This document shows positions 1 through 5,254 of a stretch of DNA of 5,254 nt, in pieces. The translations under genes were made by a program, and so were the position numbers. Below the pieces are notes generated by a model. The model worked only from the letters and a program-made list of their open reading frames with translations, was not told where the DNA came from and searched no databases. Source of the stretch: Armatimonadota bacterium (GTDB lineage: Bacteria; Armatimonadota; Fimbriimonadia; Fimbriimonadales; Fimbriimonadaceae); contig JAFAFM010000322.1 in the NCBI GenBank assembly GCA_023423495.1, positions 1-5,254 of the forward strand. Reading direction: 5' to 3'. Position 1 is the stretch's first letter. Every line of letters begins with the position of its first letter.

Positions 1-876
1 GTCTTCATCGATGCGAACTTGGTCGAGAATCCTGTTCAGGGCATCGACACCCTTAACGGGTTCCTCAGCGACTACATCATGTTCGACATTAGCGGAATTC
101 CATCTGGTGAGCGACCATTGCTTTCCTCCGGAGCCGCCGCAAGCAAGGTTTACTTCTCAGGAGACTTTGCAGCGCTGTCCCAAGGTGGATCCAATGGCGT
201 TTTCGAAGTTCTGACAGCCTTGGGCTTCGTTGAAGGCACCTTTGGCCCGATCGTCGACCTACCCAGCCCCGGCGGCAACAAGCCTCCGTTCGGCACCTAC
301 ACGCTGCTTCAGGCTGACCCACGAGACGACGATCCTTCCGACGACGACTTCCCCGGTCCTGATGCGGCTAAGATCAACGCTCTCCAAGGCACGTACTACA
401 ACCTTGCAGACGTAGTTGGCGGACTCGGCACCTTCGAGATGATCACGTTCCCGCGAAGTCAGGAGCGAGAAGTCTTCGATGCTCAGTCGGGCAATATGGT
501 TCTTCGGGAGCTTTCTGTTCAGGATGTAATCCTGATCCGTCGCAGCGGCAACACGATCACGAAGATGTACTTCGGCGAAATCGATTTCGGCCAAAATGCC
601 GGTGACCCGACGACCATTCGGGCCTACCCAATTGGCCAGATCGATACTGGCGATGCATTCAACGAGATCGAGGGCACCGTCAGCGCCTTCCGAGACGTGA
701 ACGGAAACTTGGTCAACCTTAATGATCCAAGCGACGACGAAGAAGAGCGCGGTGGCAAGATTCAACGAATCGGTTCAGGACAGTTCACTCTGATGTCTGG
801 TACGGATCCGATTTACGGCGGTACGCTCCCTGCGGAGTTCCCAACCACCGGTCGATTCTTAGTGTTCCGCCGCTAA
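1..876 (+). CDS. Unrecognised Asp-rich protein, C-terminal part (5' end outside window)
   Basis: The reading frame is open from base 1 to a TAA at 874-876, giving 291 visible residues; the start lies upstream of the window. A TTG at 19 is only an in-frame leucine codon, because the frame continues before it. I do not recognise the family. The protein looks beta-rich, with many Gly, Thr and Phe in short alternating hydrophobic stretches, and it has two acidic Asp-rich linkers: DDDPSDDDFPGPD around residues 109-121 and DPSDDEEE around residues 243-250. It ends in basic FRR, and I see no transmembrane helix or catalytic motif. The composition suggests an exported or surface protein, but the N-terminus that would show a signal peptide or lipobox is missing, so this is inference. 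Its stop is one base before the dop start, which points to cotranscription and possibly translational coupling with the tagging genes. Confidence 0.7.
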   Translation, partial: VFIDANLVENPVQGIDTLNGFLSDYIMFDISGIPSGERPLLSSGAAASKVYFSGDFAALSQGGSNGVFEVLTALGFVEGTFGPIVDLPSPGGNKPPFGTYTLLQADPRDDDPSDDDFPGPDAAKINALQGTYYNLADVVGGLGTFEMITFPRSQEREVFDAQSGNMVLRELSVQDVILIRRSGNTITKMYFGEIDFGQNAGDPTTIRAYPIGQIDTGDAFNEIEGTVSAFRDVNGNLVNLNDPSDDEEERGGKIQRIGSGQFTLMSGTDPIYGGTLPAEFPTTGRFLVFRR

Positions 877-877
877 T

Positions 878-2359
878 ATGCGGCCGATCCTTGCCGGGAT
901 CGAGACTGAGTACGGGCTACTCGTCGAAGGTCGCGGAGCGGAGGATCAGGTGGATGAGTCGAAGGCACTCGTTCGGAGTTATCCGGGCGAGTGCCTTTCT
1001 ACTTGGAATTACCGGTATGAATCCCCACGTTCCGACTTGCGGGGTTTCAAGCTGGAGCAGCTTGCGGTGGATCCCATCGACGAGCAGTTCGATGCGGGTC
1101 GCGCGCCGCAACGGGCAGAGGACCTCAGGTCGGACCGAATCCTCACCAACGGCGCGCGGTTCTACAACGACCACGGCCACCCCGAGTACGCGACGCCGGA
1201 ATGCTTCAGCTTGCGATCTCTCGCGCTCCATGACCGATATGGCGAATCTGCAGTGTTAAGCGCCGCTGCCCGCTATGCGGCAGAAAGCGACCAAACGATC
1301 CACGTCTACAAAAACAACACCGACTTCCACGGCGCTTCTTATGGCACCCACGAGAGCTATCTGGTGCCTAGATCCATCGGCTTTGAGAGGCTCTATGAGG
1401 CCGTGCTCCCAATGCTGGTTGTTCGGCAAATCTTGACTGGCTCCGGAAAGGTGGGAAGCGAATCCGGTCGCTGGGTGGACTTCCAACTGAGCCAAAGAGC
1501 CGATTTCTTTACCGAGCCGCTCAATGCAGAAACCCTTTATCGCCGGCCCATCTTCAACACTCGAGACGAGTGTCACGCCGACCCTGAGCAGTGGATCCGC
1601 CTGCATGTGATTTCCGGCGACGCCAATATGATGCCCCACGCTACGGCGCGCAAAGTCGGACTGGTAAAGCTGGCAATCGGCTTAGCAGAAGCAGGGCACA
1701 CTCCCCCCTGGAAGTTTCGCGATGCAGTCGAATCCGCCAAATCTATAAGCCGCGATTTAAGTTTGGAATTCAAAATTGAACTTCAGGGCCGGAGTTGGAC
1801 CACGGGATACGAGATCTTGGAATCCTACTTCGCGGCGGCCGAGCAAGTGCTCGACCTGCCCGACGAACTGAAAGATCTGATTGTCGAGTGTCGCCAAATC
1901 CTCGAGGCCCTGAGGTCGGGCGAGTGGCGCGACGTCAGCCACCAGATCGATTGGGCAGCCAAGCGCTATCTTCTCGAGCATTTTATGGAGGAGGAGGGTG
2001 GATCGTGGAAGGATTCATCCATCCGCTCACTCGACTTGGAATACCACAACATCGACCCCGAAGCCGGCCTATATCACGCATTGGAGGGAATGGGCCATGT
2101 CAGACCGTATGCCAGCGACGAGGAGATCGAAGGTTGCACGGTTGGTAATCAAGACGGCACGCGAGCGCTTGCCCGGAGCGTCGCGGTAACGAAGTTCGCG
2201 GACTACGTCCACACCGCTTGCTGGAAATCAATCACCTTCAAAAGCAAAGGCAAGCTCATCGAATGCGATTTGAAACCCGATATGATGTATTCAAGTCACT
2301 TGTATGAGGTGGACGACGTAGAAACCTTCATCAACATCTTAAGAGGAACTCATGACTGA
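878..2359 (+). CDS. dop: Dop-type depupylase/deamidase (Pup/UBact system)
   Basis: The 493-residue product belongs to the Dop/PafA family, which has a glutamine-synthetase-like fold and binds ATP; about 500 residues is normal for Dop. Visible motifs are GIETEYG (7-13, metal-binding Glu9/Glu11), LTNGARFYNDHGHPEYATPE (89-108, with Asp98 at the catalytic Asp position), YKNNTDFHGASYGTHESYL (144-162), GSGKVG, FQLSQRADF, NTRDECHAD (227-235) and HVISGDAN (243-250). I call it Dop rather than PafA because of the insertion at about 43-85, with WNYRYESPRSDLRGF matching the Dop loop that PafA lacks. In characterised systems Dop hydrolyses the C-terminal Gln side chain of Pup to Glu and cleaves Pup from substrate lysines. 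The ATG sits one base after the upstream stop with no Shine-Dalgarno sequence, so coupled translation is likely. Its end overlaps the modifier gene by 8 bases. Annotation pipelines often label this family PafA2. Confidence 0.92.
   Translation: MRPILAGIETEYGLLVEGRGAEDQVDESKALVRSYPGECLSTWNYRYESPRSDLRGFKLEQLAVDPIDEQFDAGRAPQRAEDLRSDRILTNGARFYNDHGHPEYATPECFSLRSLALHDRYGESAVLSAAARYAAESDQTIHVYKNNTDFHGASYGTHESYLVPRSIGFERLYEAVLPMLVVRQILTGSGKVGSESGRWVDFQLSQRADFFTEPLNAETLYRRPIFNTRDECHADPEQWIRLHVISGDANMMPHATARKVGLVKLAIGLAEAGHTPPWKFRDAVESAKSISRDLSLEFKIELQGRSWTTGYEILESYFAAAEQVLDLPDELKDLIVECRQILEALRSGEWRDVSHQIDWAAKRYLLEHFMEEEGGSWKDSSIRSLDLEYHNIDPEAGLYHALEGMGHVRPYASDEEIEGCTVGNQDGTRALARSVAVTKFADYVHTACWKSITFKSKGKLIECDLKPDMMYSSHLYEVDDVETFINILRGTHD
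2341..2347 (+). promoter_or_regulatory. Ribosome binding site of the UBact-like gene
   Basis: AAGAGGA lies 4 bases before the ATG at 2352, inside the last codons of dop. It fixes the start of the small modifier gene and is one of only two clear Shine-Dalgarno sequences in the window. That fits a modifier needed in larger amounts than the enzyme encoded just before it (inference). Confidence 0.7.
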
Positions 2360-2531
2360 CGGCGATCGACTGACAAAACCCCTTTCCCCGGGAACCAAGA
2401 AGCTTGGGGACGACAGTGGACCCTCGGCTCCGACGATCAAGCGGCCGGAGGGTGGTAACGAGCTTCTCAAGCGGATGAAAAAGGTCGACCCCGACCAAGC
2501 GAAAAAGTATCGGCAGCGAAGTGGGCAGTAA
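2352..2531 (+). CDS. ubact: UBact-like (Pup-family) ubiquitin-like protein modifier, 59 aa
   Basis: This short gene encodes 59 residues, beginning MTDGDRLTKPL and ending DQAKKYRQRSGQ. It has the hallmarks of a Pup-type modifier: small size, a sequence that is mostly Lys, Asp, Pro, Gly and Ser and probably disordered, a short amphipathic stretch near the C-terminus (NELLKRMKKV, 36-45), a terminal Gly-Gln, and a place between dop and prcB. Actinobacterial Pup ends in GGQ or GGE; here the end is Arg-Ser-Gly-Gln, which fits UBact, the Pup relative known from several Gram-negative phyla. Terminal Gln implies that Dop must deamidate it to Glu before ligation to substrate lysines. Nine lysines (9, 16, 17, 30, 40, 43, 44, 51, 52) could accept chain growth. 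The start overlaps the dop stop (ATGACTGA) and has an AAGAGGA ribosome site 4 bases upstream. The role rests on context and family resemblance. Confidence 0.9.
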   Translation: MTDGDRLTKPLSPGTKKLGDDSGPSAPTIKRPEGGNELLKRMKKVDPDQAKKYRQRSGQ

Positions 2532-2542
2532 TCTTTTAGCCC

Positions 2543-3283
2543 ATGATCGCGCCAACCTTCAAAGCATTCTCCGATCTTGTCGATTGGCCCGCCCGAGCGG
2601 GTGCTTTGCCCGACGAGACCCACGGAACCACCGTTCTGTCGCTAAAGTTTGACGGTGGAGTTCTAACCCTGGCCGATCGGCGAGCAACCGCTGGAAATCT
2701 GATCATGTATGATCAGGCGGAGAAAATTTTTGCTCTGGACGACACGACGGTTGTCGCCATCAGCGGAGCCTTTGCCCGCTCGGTTGAGATTTGCCGCTTC
2801 CTTAAGCATTCCTTCAAGTACTACCGTCGGTCGGTGCTCCACGAGCTATCGGTGGAAGGCAAGCTGGCGGACATCTCCCGCGCCTTGGCCAACAACGCTC
2901 CCATGGCCGCACAAGGAATCGGTATGTTCTTGCCAATCGTGGCTGTCTATGACCAAAAGAAGGACGACTTCGGTGTGTACTTCTTCGATGGAGCCGGCGC
3001 GAGATTTCAGAACGGCAGCTATGCTTGCGCGGGCTCGGGTTCCGAGCGAATCCGAGGCGTCTTTGAGTACATCGCTCGAAACAAGGGACACTTCGAACTC
3101 CGCCCAATGGAAGAAGTGCTGTTGGATGGCTTAGAAATGCTGGACATCGCGGCTGAATTGGACTCCGCGACGGGTGGATTCGCGAAGACCTTGCCAGTCA
3201 CCAGGATTCTCGATCGAAATGGAAATCGGGAAGTGCCCCACGAACTGCTGCGAGAAAGCGTAGACCGCATTCTGCTCCGGTAA
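2543..3283 (+). CDS. prcB: 20S proteasome beta subunit
   Basis: The 246-residue product is a bacterial proteasome beta subunit, the peptidase of the 20S core. A 28-residue propeptide ends in HG, and autocleavage before Thr29 would expose the N-terminal nucleophile (GTTVLSL). With Thr29 as residue 1, the partners are present: Asp45 (Asp17, in LADRRAT) and Lys61 (Lys33, in DQAEKIF). SGS at 165-167 and DSATGG at 207-212 fit the supporting Ser129 and Asp166/Ser169 region, so the enzyme should be active. The start is certain in practice: an in-frame TAG lies 3 bases upstream of the ATG, and the next Met (55) is beyond the nucleophile. No Shine-Dalgarno sequence is visible; the 11-base gap from the modifier gene suggests coupled translation. 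An alpha subunit gene (prcA), often next to prcB, does not follow; a terminator and a convergent gene do. Confidence 0.95.
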   Translation: MIAPTFKAFSDLVDWPARAGALPDETHGTTVLSLKFDGGVLTLADRRATAGNLIMYDQAEKIFALDDTTVVAISGAFARSVEICRFLKHSFKYYRRSVLHELSVEGKLADISRALANNAPMAAQGIGMFLPIVAVYDQKKDDFGVYFFDGAGARFQNGSYACAGSGSERIRGVFEYIARNKGHFELRPMEEVLLDGLEMLDIAAELDSATGGFAKTLPVTRILDRNGNREVPHELLRESVDRILLR

Positions 3284-3290
3284 CAATTAA

Positions 3291-3324
3291 AAGGCGGAAT
3301 TTCCCGATTGGGAAACGCCGCCTT
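3291..3324. terminator. Probable bidirectional terminator between convergent genes
   Basis: AAGGCGG (3291-3297) pairs with CCGCCTT (3318-3324) and TTTCCC (3300-3305) with GGGAAA (3310-3315). A 2x2 internal loop separates the two stems and the apical loop is GATT. The hairpin begins a few bases after the prcB stop and lies 20 bases beyond the stop of the opposing gene. On the minus strand it is followed by TTTTAATTGTT, a fair U-tract; on the plus strand the tail (CTCAATTTGT) is weaker. It probably serves both transcripts, more efficiently for the minus-strand gene. Confidence 0.8.
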
Positions 3325-3344
3325 CTCAATTTGTAGCTTACAGG

Positions 3345-3884
3345 TTAGAACCGGTAGCCGAGGTAGAAGCCGATGCCGTTTGCTCGCACCTTCGTGCTGC
3401 TCTCATCGGAGAAAGTGAGAACCGCTTCGCCGATCACGTTAGGACCAAGCTCCGCTCCAACACCACCGCGTAGCATCCACTCCGCGCTGGACTTGCCCGC
3501 ATCGATGATCGCCGCGCCAACGCCAACGAAGAAGTAGGTGCGTCCTTCTGGATAGTAGCTGAGTCCGGCGTTGTTGTAAAACCGGAAGTTCACAGCAAGC
3601 GGGAACACATTACCGTTGTCGCCGTTGGAAGTGCGGAACCACCAGTCTGCCGAGAAGTACGTCAAAGCTCCGCGAACAATCTGACTCGGGAACTCATAAT
3701 CGATACCGATGCCGCCAAACAGGTCGGACACTTCTCGAAGATTGTCATCCCAAGGAATGACCAATCCGCCACGGAACGTCAGAAACGACGGCGTCGCATC
3801 GATTCGAGTGTCATCGCTCTGGGCTACTGCCCCGCCTACGATTCCAATGGCTGCGAGGGCCATCGCAATTAACTTCTTGCTCAT
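3345..3884 (-). CDS. Exported, probable outer-membrane beta-barrel protein
   Basis: The 179-residue product starts with a typical Sec signal peptide: SKK, a hydrophobic Ala/Ile/Val/Gly core, and a probable signal peptidase I site after AVA at residue 21. The mature part of about 158 residues has alternating polar and aromatic or aliphatic residues in short strands separated by Gly/Asn/Asp turns (for example FLTFRGGLVIPW, TYFFVGVGAAII, GIGFYLGYRF), and it ends in Phe. That C-terminal aromatic residue is characteristic of outer-membrane beta-barrels recognised by the BAM complex. The size fits an eight-stranded barrel of the OmpA/OmpW-like kind, but I see no family-specific motif and cannot name a function. 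It has its own promoter (3949-3977) and ribosome site, and the hairpin at 3291-3324 lies just past its stop, so it is probably monocistronic. Confidence 0.78.
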   Translation of the reverse strand: MSKKLIAMALAAIGIVGGAVAQSDDTRIDATPSFLTFRGGLVIPWDDNLREVSDLFGGIGIDYEFPSQIVRGALTYFSADWWFRTSNGDNGNVFPLAVNFRFYNNAGLSYYPEGRTYFFVGVGAAIIDAGKSSAEWMLRGGVGAELGPNVIGEAVLTFSDESSTKVRANGIGFYLGYRF

Positions 3885-3889
3885 TTATT

Positions 3890-3895
3890 TCCTTT
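3890..3895 (-). promoter_or_regulatory. Ribosome binding site of the beta-barrel protein gene
   Basis: On the minus strand AAAGGA lies 5 bases before the ATG at 3884. It supports that start, which also places a complete signal peptide at the N-terminus. Confidence 0.75.
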
Positions 3896-3948
3896 AGCCT
3901 CCGTTCTGTTGCTGGCCGTGGAGTTACCTCGACCCTGGAGCCGCCTGT

Positions 3949-3977
3949 ATTCTACTTGCTTTCCGCGCCTGCGTCAA
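3949..3977 (-). promoter_or_regulatory. Sigma70-like promoter for the beta-barrel protein gene
   Basis: Reading the minus strand, TTGACG (3977-3972) is separated by exactly 17 bases from TAGAAT (3954-3949). These match the -35 and -10 consensus at five of six positions each. Transcription would begin near 3942, leaving a leader of about 58 bases before the ATG at 3884. I see no clear operator or riboswitch fold in that leader. Confidence 0.72.
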
Positions 3978-3987
3978 TTTCAAGAAA

Positions 3988-3993
3988 CATAAT
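3988..3993 (+). promoter_or_regulatory. Possible -10 element for the 4001 gene
   Basis: CATAAT matches the -10 consensus at five of six positions, but no convincing -35 element is found 16-18 bases upstream. If used, transcription would start at about 4000, practically at the ATG, giving a leaderless messenger. This would agree with the lack of a Shine-Dalgarno sequence there. Confidence 0.3.
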
Positions 3994-4000
3994 CATCTAT

Positions 4001-4549
4001 ATGGCTTCTCTCCATTGTCCTATTGACGATGTCTTGGTTGTAGCAGTCGACATACAACCCTCCTTTATGTCGGTAATTCATGAGGCTGAGCGAGTGGTTA
4101 GTCGAAGCCAGTTTCTGATTCGTTGCGCGCAAATTCTTGGCATTCCCGGCTTAGCCACAATTCAGAATCCCGCCAAGATGGGTGGCTTCGATGAATCCTT
4201 CCGAGTTGAGTCCCCGATCTCCAAAATGGCCTTTAGCTGTTGGGGCTCTGGAGAATTTCAGAATGCCCTGGCTCAATCTGGCCGAAAGAACGTGGTGCTG
4301 GTCGGCATCGAAACCCACATTTGCGTTACCTTGACGGCTCTCGATTTGATGGAGGCTGGATACAAGGTTTTTGTCTGCCCAGACGCCGTTTCCGCTCGGA
4401 ACGTCGAGAGGCACAAACTTGGTATGGAGCGCATGCGGGATTCGGGCGTAATGGCCTCTCATACTGAAACTCTCGTTTATGAGTGGATGAAATCCGCGGA
4501 TCATCCAAATTTCCGAGAAGTTCTAAAAGTCGTTAAAGAGACTCCCTAA
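4001..4549 (+). CDS. Isochorismatase-family cysteine hydrolase
   Basis: The 182-residue product is an isochorismatase-like (nicotinamidase/YcaC-related) hydrolase. The catalytic triad is visible: Asp17 in VVAVDIQPSF, Lys75 in SKMAFSCW, and Cys108 in VGIETHICVTLTALDL, the family's strongest signature. DAVSAR and the closing HPNFREVLKVVK segment also fit. Members hydrolyse amides or related bonds, and sequence alone does not reveal the substrate. The usual TEQYPKGLG segment reads TIQNPAKMGG (53-62), so the substrate pocket may differ from better-known relatives. I chose the ATG at 4001: it begins shortly before the first core strand and gives the usual length. A TTG at 3956 would add 15 residues and run through the opposing promoter. 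No clear ribosome site precedes the ATG. The peptidase gene follows after 22 bases, probably in the same transcript. Confidence 0.88.
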   Translation: MASLHCPIDDVLVVAVDIQPSFMSVIHEAERVVSRSQFLIRCAQILGIPGLATIQNPAKMGGFDESFRVESPISKMAFSCWGSGEFQNALAQSGRKNVVLVGIETHICVTLTALDLMEAGYKVFVCPDAVSARNVERHKLGMERMRDSGVMASHTETLVYEWMKSADHPNFREVLKVVKETP

Positions 4550-4571
4550 CACTCCGGTAACCTCTACGGCT

Positions 4572-5254
4572 ATGCCGAAGCGACCCATCAAGGCGGACGA
4601 TCTCCTTAGGCTTGTCTTTGTAGGCGACCCTCAGATCCATCCAAACGGAGAACTTGTTCTCTTTTCCCGCAAACACATCAACGGGAAGAACAAGTACATC
4701 AACAACCTTTACACCGTGGACTTGGAAGGCGCCGTCCGACAGTGGACTTCTGGAGAGGATGGAGCGAGTCACGGCCGCTGGTCTAGCGATGGCACCCAAA
4801 TGGCCTTCCTTAGCCACCGCGAAGATAAGCGGACTCAAATCTTCGCCATGCGGACGGACGGCGGAGAGGGCCACCCAGTTACTTCCCTTCCCGAAGGCAC
4901 CGTAGGTGGCTTCCGATGGAGCCCAGACGGCACAAAGATCGCCTTTACATTCCGTCCTCGGATGGCAGGTTGGACGGATTCCGACAAGAAGCAGCGTGAA
5001 GAATCCGGCAAGAGTGAGCCTCCGATAGCAATCGACACCGTCTGGTACCGCTTGGATGGAGATGGATATTTTGGCGGCGAGCGGTTCAGCGTACACGTCG
5101 TCGAAGTTGGCACAGGGGAAACAAAACAACTGTATTCCGCTGCAGTCGATGGTAACTATAGTTTTGATTGGGCTCCTAATTCGGATGAACTTATCATTGC
5201 TCATACGGCCAGCAAGCGGCCATTTGCCGAGCCACCCAATCATCAGCTATACAG
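4572..5254 (+). CDS. S9 (prolyl oligopeptidase) family peptidase, N-terminal propeller part; 3' end outside window
   Basis: The frame is open from the ATG at 4572 to the window end (227 codons plus two bases) with no stop. The product starts with the typical S9C (acylaminoacyl-peptidase/dipeptidyl aminopeptidase-like) N-terminus: KADDLLRLVFVGDPQIHPNG. PD40/TolB-like propeller repeats follow, each with a W-S/A-x-D/N-G-type turn: HPNGELVLF at 23-31, WSSDGTQMAFLS at 70-81, WSPDGTKIAF at 116-125 and WAPNSDEL at 200-207. The alpha/beta hydrolase domain with the Ser-Asp-His triad would lie beyond the window, so activity cannot be judged. No signal peptide is visible, suggesting a cytoplasmic peptidase that finishes degradation of peptides. 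The start has no Shine-Dalgarno sequence, and the 22-base spacing from the hydrolase gene suggests one operon. No alternative ATG, GTG or TTG lies just upstream in frame. Confidence 0.88.
   Translation, partial: MPKRPIKADDLLRLVFVGDPQIHPNGELVLFSRKHINGKNKYINNLYTVDLEGAVRQWTSGEDGASHGRWSSDGTQMAFLSHREDKRTQIFAMRTDGGEGHPVTSLPEGTVGGFRWSPDGTKIAFTFRPRMAGWTDSDKKQREESGKSEPPIAIDTVWYRLDGDGYFGGERFSVHVVEVGTGETKQLYSAAVDGNYSFDWAPNSDELIIAHTASKRPFAEPPNHQLY

Noticed and set aside
259..765. A 168-codon open frame on the minus strand
   Set aside because: It is antisense to the long frame that runs from base 1 to 876 and ends one base before dop; its product resembles no family I know.
878..2359. Calling this gene the PafA ligase
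   Set aside because: PafA lacks the insertion with W-x-Y-x-x-ESP-x-x-D-x-RGF seen at 43-57; this feature and the overall length fit Dop better.
2339..2623. Minus-strand frames of 74-94 codons over the modifier gene
   Set aside because: They oppose a convincing modifier gene with a ribosome site and operon context; their products look like shadow translations.
3956..4000. TTG start that would extend the isochorismatase-like hydrolase by 15 residues
   Set aside because: The extension overlaps the opposing promoter and adds nothing typical of the family; the ATG at 4001 gives the usual N-terminus.
4533..5243. A 236-codon open frame on the minus strand
   Set aside because: It is antisense to the plus-strand S9 peptidase frame, which has recognisable propeller motifs; the minus product has no family features.
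1..5254. CRISPR arrays, tRNA or rRNA genes, insertion sequences, phage genes
   Set aside because: I saw no spaced direct repeats, cloverleaf-like segment, rRNA motif, transposase or terminal inverted repeats.

Overview
The window carries a compact Pup-type protein-tagging locus. On the + strand, in order, are a depupylase/deamidase (dop, 878-2359), a 59-residue ubiquitin-like modifier (2352-2531) and a proteasome beta subunit (prcB, 2543-3283). The modifier ends in Arg-Ser-Gly-Gln rather than the Gly-Gly-Gln/Glu of actinobacterial Pup. That tail matches what I recall of UBact, the Pup-related modifier described from Gram-negative phyla such as Nitrospirae, Armatimonadetes and Verrucomicrobia. 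A signal-peptide-bearing, probably outer-membrane beta-barrel protein at 3345-3884 (-) supports a diderm host. With the moderate GC content and the large S9 peptidase gene, an Armatimonadota-like (Fimbriimonas-type) bacterium is my best guess, but the phylum is an inference.

Layout. Bases 1-876 hold the 3' part of an unrecognised Asp-rich protein whose stop lies one base before the dop start, so it is probably in the same transcript. dop and the modifier gene overlap by 8 bases (ATGACTGA), and prcB follows after 11 bases. Five bases after the prcB stop an imperfect hairpin begins (3291-3324) that probably terminates transcription in both directions, because the next gene converges from the other strand. 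That gene (3345-3884, -) has its own good sigma70-like promoter (TTGACG-N17-TAGAAT, 3949-3977) and a clear ribosome binding site. The divergent + strand unit begins at 4001 with an isochorismatase-type cysteine hydrolase (182 aa, Asp/Lys/Cys triad visible). After 22 bases comes the N-terminal beta-propeller part of an S9 prolyl-oligopeptidase-family peptidase (4572 to the window end).

How the genes work together. The modifier ends in Gln, so by analogy with Pup, Dop would deamidate it to Glu before a PafA ligase joins it to substrate lysines. Dop would also remove it again. Tagged proteins would be degraded by the 20S core containing PrcB. The window has no pafA, no prcA (alpha subunit) and no ring ATPase (Mpa/ARC). 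The operon ends at a terminator right after prcB, so these partners must lie upstream or elsewhere if they exist. The isochorismatase/peptidase pair shows no link to the tagging system beyond proximity.
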